A stretch of DNA of 64,000 nt from Cyclobacteriaceae bacterium (lineage in GTDB: Bacteria > Bacteroidota > Bacteroidia > Cytophagales > Cyclobacteriaceae), in assembly GCA_019638355.1 (NCBI GenBank), contig JAHBTY010000005.1, positions 186,001-250,000 on the forward strand, in the 5' to 3' direction. The notes below the pieces were generated by a model, which was not told the origin of the DNA, did not search any database, and saw only the letters and a program-made list of their open reading frames with translations. Positions 37,389 through 46,444 of this stretch are shown piece by piece. A program made the translations under genes and the position numbers. Each line of letters begins with the position of its first letter. Positions within the stretch are counted from its first letter, which is position 1.

Positions 37389-37515
37389 AACGTTTTGCTG
37401 TTTGGCGTAGTGGCGGATTTTTAACACAAAAGTTCAGCCGAAGAACTTCGTTTGATCTTACCACAAAACTGTCATACGAAGCACTGCTTACGCCAAACGC
37501 CCGCTGCGGGTCGTT
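37389..37515. repeat. Long imperfect palindrome (attC-like appearance)
   Basis: GTTTGGCGTA (37400-37409) pairs with TACGCCAAAC (37489-37498), continued by GTG/CAC. Outer AACG (37389-37392) and CGTT (37512-37515) also pair, and an inner hairpin AAGTTC...GAACTT lies at 37430-37446. The shape recalls integron attC sites, but the canonical RYYYAAC/GTTRRRY boxes are not present. Confidence 0.5.
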
Positions 37516-37551
37516 GTTCTGTTCCGTCATTTTTGTTTTATGTTGAAATTG

Positions 37552-37812
37552 TCTCCGACTAAGTTAAGTTCTATTCCATATTCTAAATAAGCTCTCAGTC
37601 CGTCTAACACAGTCGTAAACCCACCTTAATTGTTGTTTATCACAACGAATAAATCGTTTCCTTGTGTCATAGTAACCTTTAGTCTTTGGAAGTTGAGTAA
37701 AGTCTCCAATTTCAAAACTCAGAATTATCATTCCGTTTGCTTCAGTCAACGCATAGTTATATTTTACATCGTACGCTGTTGCGGCCAGGTTAACTTTGTT
37801 GGAACCATTTGA
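37552..37812 (-). pseudogene. Remnant of an SRPBCC domain gene
   Basis: Two out-of-frame segments, read on the minus strand. The first (from about 37812) is NKVNLAATAYDVKYNYALTE then FEIGDFTQLPKTKGYYD, close to KVNLAPTEYDVKYHYTLT and FEIGDFSQLPKAKDYYD in the intact gene at 36229. The second, in another frame, is QGNDLFVVINNN, a stop, then GGFTTVLDGLRAYLEYGIELN, typical of the end of SRPBCC proteins. The N-terminal half is missing, and there is at least one frameshift and one in-frame stop. Confidence 0.8.
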
Positions 37813-37813
37813 A

Positions 37814-39010
37814 TTACCTCAGGCTAAAAAAGAACTTTCTTAATTCGCCCGCAAATAGTTCCGGTGCTTCCTGCGCTGCGAAATGCCCGCCTTCTTCTAT
37901 TTTATTATAGCTAACCACATTCACAAATCGCTCCGCCCATTCTTTGGGGAATTGCGCTTCCCGGGCAAACAATGTTACACCTGCGGGCACATGAGTCTTC
38001 GCTAATGGCGCTGCACCTCCCCACTGTGCCATTGCATCCAGTTTATACATTCTCATGGATGTACCTATGGTTTGAGTAAACCAGTAGATCATAATATTGG
38101 TTAACATTTCATCTTTCCCACCGAATGCTTTCTCAAGTTGGTCAGGCGTTGCGCCTGCTGTCCCAAAACTTACTATCCATGCGGCCAACCCCACGGGCGA
38201 TTCATTGAGCGCATACGCCAGAGACTGTGGCTTTGTAGCCTGCACCATAGCATAGGCTCCCTCGCTATACCACCATTGTTGCACATACTGCGCAAATTGC
38301 TTTTCTGCTTCAGTCATCGTACTGAAATCTTCCTGACCTGTTGGATAGCCAACATCAGTAAAATGTACGCCTTCCACTACATCAGGATATTTTGAAGCCA
38401 ATGCTTTGGTAACATTCGATCCTACATCACCACCGGCTGCATAAAATTTTGAGTAGCCGAGGTTCTCCGTCATCAATTTTTTCCAGAGGTCGGCAACGGC
38501 TTCACTTGTTACCGATTTTCGCTCTGAAAATCCAAAGCCGGGAATGGACGGAATAATTAAATCGAAGGTTTGCTCACCCGATGTTAATAGTGGAATAATT
38601 TTATGAAAACGATAATAACTATCAGGCCAGCCGTGCGTGAGGATGAGTGGCTTGCTGTTTTTGCCACTACCCTTAACGTATTGAAAGTGAATTTTAATTC
38701 CATCTACCTCCGCGATGTGTTGTGGGTACTTGTTTAACAACGCCTCTTGTTTTCTCCAATCATAGTTTGTTGCCCAATAACTCACCAGCTTTTTTAAATA
38801 GACTTCGTTGGTGCCAAAATTCCAGCCCGAACCTTCTGCCTCACCTGGCCAGCGCATATTATTTAATCGTTTTTTTAAATCGTCTAACTCGGACTGTGGG
38901 ATGTTAACTTTAAATTCAGTTACCTTTTTCATGTTGCTATTGCTTGTTTGTGAATAAGTTATCTTATCACTCAAAATGAGCGACAGTAGAATGAGTGTAG
39001 CGTATTTCAT
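37814..39010 (-). CDS. Secreted epoxide hydrolase (EHN + alpha/beta hydrolase)
   Basis: 398 residues from the ATG at 39010, which gives a signal peptide (MKYATLILLSLILSDKITYS); a longer frame begins at 39067. The N-terminal EHN domain (about 30-140) is FKVNIPQSELDDLKKRLNN, RWPGEAEGSGWNFG, YLKKLVSYWATNYDWR. The hydrolase core has the oxyanion HGWPDSYYRFHKI (about 146-158) and nucleophile Asp in AAGGDVGSNVTKALA (about residue 211). His in KIEEGGHFAAQEAPELF closes the triad. Likely detoxifies epoxides or processes juvenile-hormone-like esters of microsomal type; the substrate is unknown. It is followed by an AraC regulator upstream. Confidence 0.9.
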   Translation of the reverse strand: MKYATLILLSLILSDKITYSQTSNSNMKKVTEFKVNIPQSELDDLKKRLNNMRWPGEAEGSGWNFGTNEVYLKKLVSYWATNYDWRKQEALLNKYPQHIAEVDGIKIHFQYVKGSGKNSKPLILTHGWPDSYYRFHKIIPLLTSGEQTFDLIIPSIPGFGFSERKSVTSEAVADLWKKLMTENLGYSKFYAAGGDVGSNVTKALASKYPDVVEGVHFTDVGYPTGQEDFSTMTEAEKQFAQYVQQWWYSEGAYAMVQATKPQSLAYALNESPVGLAAWIVSFGTAGATPDQLEKAFGGKDEMLTNIMIYWFTQTIGTSMRMYKLDAMAQWGGAAPLAKTHVPAGVTLFAREAQFPKEWAERFVNVVSYNKIEEGGHFAAQEAPELFAGELRKFFFSLR

Positions 39011-39101
39011 TGTACGGTTTTTTTGCAGAGAAATCATTAACATGATTTTGTCTGCAAGAATCCGCAACTATCTGAAGGAAGTATAGAACAAATCCGACAT
39101 C

Positions 39102-39902
39102 TCACTCAGCCAATAAGGATCCGCTCTCATTTACGAGTCCATTTCTTGTGAGTAATTCTAATGGGGTCAGATTAGAAAATTGCTTAAACTCTCTGTTAAA
39201 GTGCGACTGGTCTGCATACCCCAACTCATAAGCCAGGGTTGCAAGCGATTTGTAGTGGCTATGTTGAAGTCTATTAAGAGCATTTTCGAATCGCAAAACT
39301 CTTTTATAATACGAAGGAGTAAATCCGATAGACTGCAAAAATTTCCGTTCAAATTGCCGCTCACTTATTTGATAGTATTTAAGTTGACTGCCGTAATGAG
39401 TACTGGGGCATAGCTGCGAAAAATTTACGATCCGCCAATCGATTGTCTTCATCGCACTGAGTCGTTTCAATAAGTAGGCCTCCAAAAGTGATACGCGTGC
39501 GTGATTCTGACGCGCCTCCATTATTTGCTCAATGACATCGCGAGGAAAAAAATGATGTAAGTCTAAAACAGCATCAGTTGTCTCATAGCCATCAATCCCA
39601 AACAATGCTTTTATACCATGTGGAAACAATGATACTGCTACGTGCGAATACGTGGGCTCCATATGCACCAATGCTGGCTTTGATACTATACCTTTCAAAC
39701 TGGCAGCAAACACATTTTTATAGTGAGCGCTATGAAGGGCATTTTTTCCATTGAGGCATTGAATGACTATGCGCGGAAACCTGTCGGCCATTACATGGAT
39801 ATTTAACATTGACCCACTACTCAAGTGGATATCCAAAGACCAGTAATACCTGACGATAGATTTTAAGGCTGCGTGTGGTTGATAAATCAATTGTGAGGAC
39901 AT
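39102..39902 (-). CDS. AraC-family transcriptional regulator
   Basis: 266 residues. The N-terminal sensor (about 1-140, LIYQPHAALKSIVRYYWSL) is of the DUF6597 type; the C-terminal AraC DNA-binding domain has two helix-turn-helices: ISERQFERKFLQSIGFTPSYYKRVLRF and LAYELGYADQSHFNREFKQFSNLTPLELL. It lies directly upstream of the epoxide hydrolase in the same direction (92-base gap) and may control it. The inducer is unknown. Confidence 0.92.
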   Translation of the reverse strand: MSSQLIYQPHAALKSIVRYYWSLDIHLSSGSMLNIHVMADRFPRIVIQCLNGKNALHSAHYKNVFAASLKGIVSKPALVHMEPTYSHVAVSLFPHGIKALFGIDGYETTDAVLDLHHFFPRDVIEQIMEARQNHARVSLLEAYLLKRLSAMKTIDWRIVNFSQLCPSTHYGSQLKYYQISERQFERKFLQSIGFTPSYYKRVLRFENALNRLQHSHYKSLATLAYELGYADQSHFNREFKQFSNLTPLELLTRNGLVNESGSLLAE

Positions 39903-40045
39903 GCAATAAAAAAATCGTTTTATCTCAGAATCCGCATAGAACCATTACAAAGATATTAAATGCCCTCCCAACAATTATGGCAGAATTTCGGTATAGCTGG
40001 TAAGAATTTCGGTTTTTTCGGTGAATGAAAACAGGATAAGCTTAG

Positions 40046-40921
40046 TTATTCTTCTGCACGATAGGCTGTAGGAGTGTTTCCGTTCAGTTTCTTAAATATT
40101 TTGGTAAACGAAGAGGCATCTTCATAACCCAAAAAATTGCTGATCTCCTGAATGGATAATGTAGTCTGCTTTAACAAACTTTTGGCTTCCATTACTATAA
40201 ACTCATCAATAAACTTCTTACCATTTTTACCCAATTCACCTTGAAGCACTTCGCTTAGATATTTTGGTGTGATATGCAATCGCGAAGCATAAAAGGACAC
40301 CTCTTTCTGCTCTGTATAGTGTTCGGCCACCAACTTCCTGAACTGCATGATAATTTGTTCTCTGGCAGAAGTTGTTTTAGTTTGAGACTTGTCATCTAAT
40401 TCTCTATGTATAGACTTGACCAGCATTAGCAGTGCATGAACCAGCCCAGGAATGACATGCGCATCAGCTTTCAATTCCTTAATGGATTCAAATAGCGTGG
40501 ATACTTTTTTAATCTGTTCCTCTGTAAGGGAAATAACATGCCGGCCACCATGCGAAAAGAAATCCAATGATCTCAGAAATGAGCTACTACTATAGCCATT
40601 AAACAATTCCTCAGTGAAATAGACTGTATCATGAACTGCTGAATAGTTGCTCATCCACGTGCAAACCAACCCAGGCCCGATGGTAGTAAGACAACCATCC
40701 TTAATCTCATAGTCGATGTTACCAATTTTTACTTTATCAATGCTGGCAGAAGTATATGTAATCCCAAGGCCGTATGTAAATGTTCTAAATGGAAAACTAA
40801 TATGAGCGTTTTTGTAGGTATCGTTGTTGGCCAAAAAAAATGGCAAATTAAGGCTGTGGTTATTCTGGTGTTTCAAATATTCATACAAACTAAATGTCGT
40901 TAAATTATGTTTCTTTAGCAT
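40046..40921 (-). CDS. AraC-family transcriptional regulator
   Basis: 291 residues. The N-terminal half is a cupin-type sensor (FRTFTYGLGITYTSASIDKVKIGN, GPGLVCTWMS). The C-terminal AraC domain reads ASRLHITPKYLSEVLQGEL and SIQEISNFLGYEDASSFTKIFKKLNGNTPTAYR. It is unrelated in sequence to the neighbouring AraC gene beyond the DNA-binding domain. A dyad CAGTGTA...TACACTG upstream (40961-40986) may be its autoregulatory site. Confidence 0.93.
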   Translation of the reverse strand: MLKKHNLTTFSLYEYLKHQNNHSLNLPFFLANNDTYKNAHISFPFRTFTYGLGITYTSASIDKVKIGNIDYEIKDGCLTTIGPGLVCTWMSNYSAVHDTVYFTEELFNGYSSSSFLRSLDFFSHGGRHVISLTEEQIKKVSTLFESIKELKADAHVIPGLVHALLMLVKSIHRELDDKSQTKTTSAREQIIMQFRKLVAEHYTEQKEVSFYASRLHITPKYLSEVLQGELGKNGKKFIDEFIVMEAKSLLKQTTLSIQEISNFLGYEDASSFTKIFKKLNGNTPTAYRAEE

Positions 40922-40960
40922 AAGCGTGATAAATTTATACTTAAGATTAATTTAAAATTC

Positions 40961-40986
40961 CAGTGTAACAACAAAATTATACACTG
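40961..40986. promoter_or_regulatory. Operator candidate upstream of the AraC gene
   Basis: CAGTGTA (40961-40967) and TACACTG (40980-40986) are perfect 7-bp inverted halves with a 12-base spacer, 40-65 bases upstream of the start. A TAAATTTA (40930-40937) that could serve as the -7 region lies between dyad and gene. Confidence 0.35.
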
Positions 40987-41092
40987 AAATTACACACCTA
41001 AAAAGTGAAAGAAATTAACCTGATGGGAAGCAAGCCCTTATCATTAAAAGATAAAGGGCAACATTCAATGTGATTGATTTCAATCAAAAAAA

Positions 41093-41219
41093 GAGGCCTC
41101 AAAAGTGGTTCTGTCATCGCGGACTTGTTCCGCGATGACAGTTTTCGAAGTACTCAACGGGATTCTGGCACAAGGCCGGAATCACATTCCACATCTATTT
41201 CGACTTTTGAGACAGCCTC
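41093..41219. mobile_element. MITE-like nested palindromic element
   Basis: This occupies the only gap above 300 bases (40922-41248). The terminal inverted repeats are GAGGC-CTCAAAAGT (41093-41106) and ACTTTTGAGACAGCCTC (41203-41219); the right one has three extra bases (ACA). Inside are a perfect 12-bp hairpin, CTGTCATCGCGG / CCGCGATGACAG (41111-41141, loop ACTTGTT), and a second hairpin GATTCTGGC / GCCGGAATC (41161-41183, one mismatch). No reading frame is present. Ends of the form GAGGCTGTCTCAAAAGT recall insertion-sequence termini, so a non-autonomous relic is likely. No clear target duplication is seen. The rest of the gap (41220-41248 and 40987-41092) holds nothing I can identify. Confidence 0.65.
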
Positions 41220-41248
41220 ATTTCATAAAATCTAATCTGAATTAAATC

Positions 41249-43117
41249 CTAATCCTCATCGCCATCATCAATCCGTTCGGGTTCCAAACTCCACTTGGCT
41301 GGTGAGCGCCACAAGCTGGATAGCAACAACTCGCGCATGAAGATAAATTCCTTCGGCAGTTTATCGTACATTTTTTCGAACAGTTCTACGTGTTGCAACA
41401 ACTCCGCTTTCCATTCTTCACGGTCAATGTCCATAATGCTATCAAATTGTTCGTTGGTAAAATCAATACCACTCCAATCAATATCATCGTAAGTCGGCAT
41501 CCACCCTATCGGACTCTCCACCGCATTGGCTTCACCCCTTATCTTCAGTACAATCCATTTTAAAATGCGCATGTTATCGCCAAAGCCCGGCCAGATAAAT
41601 TTGCCATCGGCATCTTTGCGAAACCAATTCACACCGAAAATACGAGGCGGTGCGGGCAAGCCTCGTCCAAACTGCAACCAATGGTTAAAGTAATCGCCCA
41701 TGTGGTAACCACAGAACGGCAACATGGCAAACGGATCGCGTCTTACTTTCCCTACTTCACCAAAGGCAGCCGCAGTAGTTTCAGAGCCCATCGTTGATGC
41801 CAGGTAAACACCATAAGCCCAGTTGCTGGATTGATATACCAATGGAATGGTTGTGCTTCTTCGGCCTCCAAATACAAAGGCACTTACCGGAACGCCATTC
41901 GGGTTTTCCCATTGCGGATCGATTACCGGGTTATTACCTGCCGCAACAGTAAAGCGACTGTTAGGATGTGCAGCCGGTTTACCCGAAGCAGGATCCCACT
42001 TTTGTCCACGCCAGTCGGTAAGATTTTTAGGTGGCTCTTTGGTCATGCCTTCCCACCACACATCGCCATCTTCGGTTATGGCTACGTTGGTAAAGATGGT
42101 ATCGCGCGCAATGGTGGCCATTGCATTCGGATTTGTTTTTTCATTGGTACCCGGTGCAACACCAAAATAACCAGCTTCGGGATTAATTGCGTAAAGCTTC
42201 CCATCCTTGCCGGGTTTTATCCAGGCAATGTCATCACCCACGGTAGTTACTTTCCAACCGTTTAATGCTTTGGGTGGAATAATCATAGCGAAATTGGTTT
42301 TACCACATGCACTTGGAAAGGCAGCCGCTACATAATCCTTTTTACCATCGGGACTTTCTACACCTAATAGCAACATGTGTTCGGCCAACCAGTTTTCATC
42401 GCGACCAATAACAGAAGCAATGCGCAAGGCAAAACATTTTTTACCGAGCAACGCATTACCACCATAACCTGAACCGTAGGAAACAATAGCCCGCTCTTCC
42501 GGATAATGCACAATATATTTGGTGGTAGCATTGGTTGGCCACTTGGCATCGGCCTCGCCTGGATTTAACGGTGCGCCAACGGTGTGTAAACATTTTACAA
42601 ACTCACCATCGTTGCCCAGTACTTGCAGTACTTTGGTTCCTACGCGTGTCATCAAGTGCATATTCACCACTACGTATTCTGAATCAGTAATCTCAATACC
42701 AATCTGTGAAATATCAGAACCCACCGGCCCCATGCTGAAGGGAATAACATACATGGTGCGACCTTTCATGCAGCCTTGCAATAACGGCAGCAAGGTTTGT
42801 TTCATTTGTTTTGGATCTACCCAGTTGTTGGTAGGCCCGGCATCGTCTTTACGCTTGCTGCAGATGTAGGTGCGATCTTCTACGCGCGCTACATCGCTGG
42901 GATCGGAAAAGCATGCAAAGCTATTGGGGCGCTTTTTGGGATTGAGTCGGATAAAGGTGCCTTTATCTACCAGCAGGTTACACAATTCATCGTATTCTGT
43001 TTTGGAACCATCGCACCAGCGAATGCGGTCAGGGGTACATAATGCGGCAACTTCATCTGTCCAGGCTGTAAGTTCTGCATGGTTGACAGTTGGCTTTTCT
43101 TGCGTAAGCGTTAACAT
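41249..43117 (-). CDS. pckG: Phosphoenolpyruvate carboxykinase (GTP)
   Basis: Converts oxaloacetate and GTP to phosphoenolpyruvate, the entry to gluconeogenesis. 622 residues from the ATG at 43117; a TTG at 43141 would add eight. GTP-type motifs: the P-loop with reactive Cys [12 protein letters not shown] (about 268-279), [13 protein letters not shown], the guanine-binding and substrate regions ([32 protein letters not shown]) and FGVNWFRKD. Bacteroidota more often carry the ATP-dependent form, but GTP types occur in Cytophagales. The palindrome CAAACGTTTG at 43176 suggests sugar-responsive control. Confidence 0.96.
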   Translation of the reverse strand: MLTLTQEKPTVNHAELTAWTDEVAALCTPDRIRWCDGSKTEYDELCNLLVDKGTFIRLNPKKRPNSFACFSDPSDVARVEDRTYICSKRKDDAGPTNNWVDPKQMKQTLLPLLQGCMKGRTMYVIPFSMGPVGSDISQIGIEITDSEYVVVNMHLMTRVGTKVLQVLGNDGEFVKCLHTVGAPLNPGEADAKWPTNATTKYIVHYPEERAIVSYGSGYGGNALLGKKCFALRIASVIGRDENWLAEHMLLLGVESPDGKKDYVAAAFPSACGKTNFAMIIPPKALNGWKVTTVGDDIAWIKPGKDGKLYAINPEAGYFGVAPGTNEKTNPNAMATIARDTIFTNVAITEDGDVWWEGMTKEPPKNLTDWRGQKWDPASGKPAAHPNSRFTVAAGNNPVIDPQWENPNGVPVSAFVFGGRRSTTIPLVYQSSNWAYGVYLASTMGSETTAAAFGEVGKVRRDPFAMLPFCGYHMGDYFNHWLQFGRGLPAPPRIFGVNWFRKDADGKFIWPGFGDNMRILKWIVLKIRGEANAVESPIGWMPTYDDIDWSGIDFTNEQFDSIMDIDREEWKAELLQHVELFEKMYDKLPKEFIFMRELLLSSLWRSPAKWSLEPERIDDGDED

Positions 43118-43175
43118 CTGAGTTAGGGTTTGATGCCCCAAATGTAGTAAGGCAAAACCTCAAAATGAAGCTTTG

Positions 43176-43185
43176 CAAACGTTTG
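43176..43185. promoter_or_regulatory. Palindromic operator candidate CAAACGTTTG
   Basis: Identical to the 10-mer at 10316-10325 and placed 59 bases upstream of the pckG ATG, inside the only gap (43118-43200) between pckG and the preceding gene. Confidence 0.45.
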
Positions 43186-43200
43186 AAACGATGATTTTTG

Positions 43201-45489
43201 TCAGAAATCTACCCGATAGGCCAATACTGGAATTATACCCAGTTGGTACTTAGGAGTTTCCTTTTGCAGGAAGGTATCGAAGTAAGTAAAGGCTGTGTTT
43301 TGCTGACTGGTAACGTTTTGTATGTCGATTGAAAGCGTACGGGTATAGCCGGGTTTGTTTTTGCGCCAGCTTACGCGAAGATCGGTTCTGAAATAATCGG
43401 GCAACCGAAGATAGCCATTTGCTTCATTGTAAATGGTGGTACCCACTTGTTGCGAAGTAGCAAGATCAATCAAAGGCTGACGAAGCCCTCCGAGGTAAAG
43501 TGCGCGGGCATGTACTCCGAAAGACCGATTCTTTTTGTTCCACTCCTTACCTACCAACAAGCTGCTGGTGAATTTGGTATTGAAGCGACTGTTCAGATAC
43601 GTGCTGCCATTGTAAAACTTCGCTTCGTAACGCGAGCCCGATAAAATGAAGTAGAGATTGTTATAAAACCGTTTCTCCAAACTTGCTTCCAAGCCGTAGT
43701 GGCGACCTTTGCCCGTGTTTACAAGCGTATCGTTCCAGATGTAACCATCCCACTGGTTAAGAGTTGAATAATAAGGAGCATCACGTACCACCGGTGCATT
43801 TACAATCCAATGATAGAATGCGGAGGTGGTTAATTTTAATTCGCCTGGTAATTGTGTTTTCCATTCGGCTAAAGCCTGATGGCTGCGGGTAAAGCCAATA
43901 CCTTTACTACCTACCACCAAATAATTTTGCGTTTGCTGCATCTGGCTCGTGGTTCCGGCTGAGAGCGATAACACGTTATTCTTTCCGGATTTGGTAAGAC
44001 TCAGCTTAGGTTCCCACGAATCGGTATTGTTGAATGCGAAGCGGGCATATTGCAAACCGGCATTGAGCTGCCAGGTACCCACATACTTTGTCCAAGATGC
44101 ATAGGGTTGCATCAATAATCCATCTACACGACCCCTGATAGAAGGAGTAAAATCATCAAAGTAAGCTTGCGTTACGGTTTCCGATTCCAATTGCTGCCAA
44201 TAGTGATTTAATCGCACCCCGGTCTCCAGGTTTCCATAGGCACCCAACTTGCGATTAGCCTTTACAAAACCTGATAAGATTGAATTATCAGAATTGTAAT
44301 GTTCGCGATACACGTGCGGAACGGGAACAAGTATGCTTTGTGAATTCCGCTCCTGAACTTGTCCTGAAAATGATAAACCTGTTGAAAAATTCCACGTGCC
44401 GGGTTTAAAATGGTTTACCAAACCCACACCATAGGTTATACCATCAAACGTAATGTTGTAGCGATCTTTCTCTTCTTCCCATTCTTCTTCGGGCTTTGCT
44501 TCAAATACATTCTTGCTGCTACCCATAAAACCAAACACCGAAAGCTCGCCTCCATTTTTGTGTGGTGCATTTATCTTAAAAGTTAAATCCTGAAAGTTGA
44601 TGGCCTCATCGCCAAAATCAACACCCATGTTACTTAACAAACCAATGGTTGAGTAGCGATAGTTTACCAGGAATGAACTTCCTTTTTCTTTATTGAGTGG
44701 TCCTTCGGCAGCCAAATCCAATCCGATCAAAGATGCTTGTGCCGTGTATTGCATTTTATCAGCAGCCCCGGCACGCAGTTTCATATCCATAATTCCCGCA
44801 AGGCCATTACCATAACCCGTTGGTAAATAACCCGACCGAAAATCAGTGCGATCTAAAACCTGCGCACTTAAAATACTTACACCGCCACCATTGGCGGTTG
44901 GCTTATCGCCCATCGTTCCGGCATTAGCCAAGTGATTAGGGTTAACAACATCCAAACCTTCTATGCGCCACAGCACATAGTTGGGCGAATAGCCTTTTAC
45001 GATAATCGAGTTGGCCTGATCGTTAGCAGCAATAACACCGGGGTAAGACGTAAGCATGCGCACCGGATCAAAAAAGTTTGCCGGCACCCTAAGTGTTTTC
45101 TCAATCGAAACAGAAGTTAAGCCCGTACCATTAAACGGCTCGGGGCTTACCACTATTTCTTTTAACTCAGTCGGTACTTCTTCCAACGTAAAAGACAAGT
45201 TGGTTGTCTTACCTGCAATTACCAGTAACTCGCTTTCGCGGGATTGATAACCCGTAAAACTCACTACGAGTTTATAACGACCCGGTGCCAGTTGAAATGA
45301 GAATTTACCAACTTCATCGGCAGCTATTCCGGCAACAGGCGTTTCTGAATTTTGATAAGCTGCCACACTGGCGCCTATCAACGCGTCTCCCGAAACACTT
45401 TTAATCTTTCCCGAGACAGTGCCGGTGATTTCCTGTGCGTAGGAAAACACAGCTAACACCAACCCTACCAACAAAATAAAAACCCGCAC
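43201..45489 (-). CDS. TonB-dependent outer-membrane receptor
   Basis: 762 residues from a GTG start (45489), signal peptide MRVFILLVGLVLAVFSYAQ. A carboxypeptidase-regulatory-like domain (about 22-105, ITGTVSGKIKSVSGDALIGAS) precedes the plug (EIVVSPEPFNGTGLTSVSIEKTL) and a beta-barrel that ends RVDF, an aromatic terminal residue as usual for outer-membrane barrels. No SusD-type partner is present. It is the last gene of the sugar cluster on this strand, 16 bases behind an exported sugar epimerase, so it may import the products or substrates of that pathway. Confidence 0.9.
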   Translation of the reverse strand: MRVFILLVGLVLAVFSYAQEITGTVSGKIKSVSGDALIGASVAAYQNSETPVAGIAADEVGKFSFQLAPGRYKLVVSFTGYQSRESELLVIAGKTTNLSFTLEEVPTELKEIVVSPEPFNGTGLTSVSIEKTLRVPANFFDPVRMLTSYPGVIAANDQANSIIVKGYSPNYVLWRIEGLDVVNPNHLANAGTMGDKPTANGGGVSILSAQVLDRTDFRSGYLPTGYGNGLAGIMDMKLRAGAADKMQYTAQASLIGLDLAAEGPLNKEKGSSFLVNYRYSTIGLLSNMGVDFGDEAINFQDLTFKINAPHKNGGELSVFGFMGSSKNVFEAKPEEEWEEEKDRYNITFDGITYGVGLVNHFKPGTWNFSTGLSFSGQVQERNSQSILVPVPHVYREHYNSDNSILSGFVKANRKLGAYGNLETGVRLNHYWQQLESETVTQAYFDDFTPSIRGRVDGLLMQPYASWTKYVGTWQLNAGLQYARFAFNNTDSWEPKLSLTKSGKNNVLSLSAGTTSQMQQTQNYLVVGSKGIGFTRSHQALAEWKTQLPGELKLTTSAFYHWIVNAPVVRDAPYYSTLNQWDGYIWNDTLVNTGKGRHYGLEASLEKRFYNNLYFILSGSRYEAKFYNGSTYLNSRFNTKFTSSLLVGKEWNKKNRSFGVHARALYLGGLRQPLIDLATSQQVGTTIYNEANGYLRLPDYFRTDLRVSWRKNKPGYTRTLSIDIQNVTSQQNTAFTYFDTFLQKETPKYQLGIIPVLAYRVDF

Positions 45490-45505
45490 TGCTTTAGTTC
45501 TTTAC

Positions 45506-46357
45506 TTAACGAATTGTCTTAATGTACTTGATTGAATTCTCGATGCTTTGCATCGAATTTACCGGATAGGTTTCCTGTTCGATGAAATAGTTTTTCAATC
45601 CGGCCTTCTTTGCCTGTGCAAACAGTTTGGTAAAATCAATTGAACCGGTGCCCACATCGGCATTGCGATCTTTATTATCTTTATCCATGTCCTTCACATG
45701 CCACAGTGGGAAACGGCCCGGATGCTTTTCAAAATATGAAAGCGGATCTTTACCCGCACGCACTACCCAGTAAATATCCATTTCAATATCCACTAATTTA
45801 GGGTCGAGTAGTGTAAGCATTTCATCAAAAATTACTTTGCCTTCTACTTGTTCAAATTCGAATGCATGGTTGTGGTAACCCATTTTTAACTTAAACTTTT
45901 TTGCTACTTCACCGGCTTTATTTAGCACTTCGCACGTGCGCTTTAAATCATCCAGCGTAGCATAATACTTTTTATCCATCCACGGCACTACCACAAACCT
46001 CTGCCCAATGGCTTTTGCATCGGCACACACTTGTTCCCAACCGCTTTCGGCCAGGTTTATTCCGTAGTGGCCGCTTATAACTTTTACGCCCAGCGTATCG
46101 AGGTAGCTTTTGAATTCTGCCACCGGCATTCCAAATAACTTGCCATTGTTGTAACCGTAGGTTTCTACTTCAGTATAACCCCAGGATGCTACCGATTTTA
46201 AAACTCCTTTAGGATCGTTGCCGATCACATCGCGCAACGAGTAAAGTTGTAACCCAACAGGTTTACCTTTGCCTTTTGCTTCAGCAAAAAAAGAAGGCAG
46301 CGTCAGTAATCCGGCTGTAGCCAGGGCTGAACTTTGAATAAATCGTCTTCTATCCAT
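45506..46357 (-). CDS. Exported sugar phosphate isomerase/epimerase-type TIM barrel
   Basis: 283 residues. The N-terminus MDRRRFIQSSALATAGLLTL is a twin-arginine (Tat) signal, so the folded protein is exported to the periplasm. The xylose-isomerase-like barrel follows: VGLQLYSLRDVIGNDPKGVLKSVASWGYTEVE, then MGYHNHAFEFEQVEGKVIFDEML, VDIEMDIYWVVRAGKDP, LWHVKDMDKD and YFIEQETYPVNSMQSI, with His and Glu/Asp metal ligands conserved. Family members isomerise or epimerise sugars or 3-keto-sugars. The metal-cofactor need explains Tat export. Precise substrate unknown. Confidence 0.88.
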   Translation of the reverse strand: MDRRRFIQSSALATAGLLTLPSFFAEAKGKGKPVGLQLYSLRDVIGNDPKGVLKSVASWGYTEVETYGYNNGKLFGMPVAEFKSYLDTLGVKVISGHYGINLAESGWEQVCADAKAIGQRFVVVPWMDKKYYATLDDLKRTCEVLNKAGEVAKKFKLKMGYHNHAFEFEQVEGKVIFDEMLTLLDPKLVDIEMDIYWVVRAGKDPLSYFEKHPGRFPLWHVKDMDKDNKDRNADVGTGSIDFTKLFAQAKKAGLKNYFIEQETYPVNSMQSIENSIKYIKTIR

Positions 46358-46384
46358 AAAATTTTTAATTAAGCTTATTTATCA

Positions 46385-46431
46385 AGGCGTCAAGACGGCT
46401 GTAAATTTTGTTTAATAGCCGTCAGACACCT
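46385..46431. repeat. Dispersed hairpin repeat, copy 1
   Basis: AGGCGTCAAGACGGCT (46385-46400) and AGCCGTCAGACACCT (46417-46431) are imperfect inverted copies with a 16-base loop. Its reverse complement matches copy 2 at 53338-53386, including the start of the loop (CTGACGGCTATT). Confidence 0.8.
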
Positions 46432-46444
46432 CTTACCTTAAAAA

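Noticed and set aside
37389..37515. Firm call of an integron attC site
   Set aside because: The required RYYYAAC and GTTRRRY boxes are not matched on either strand and no integrase gene is in the window.
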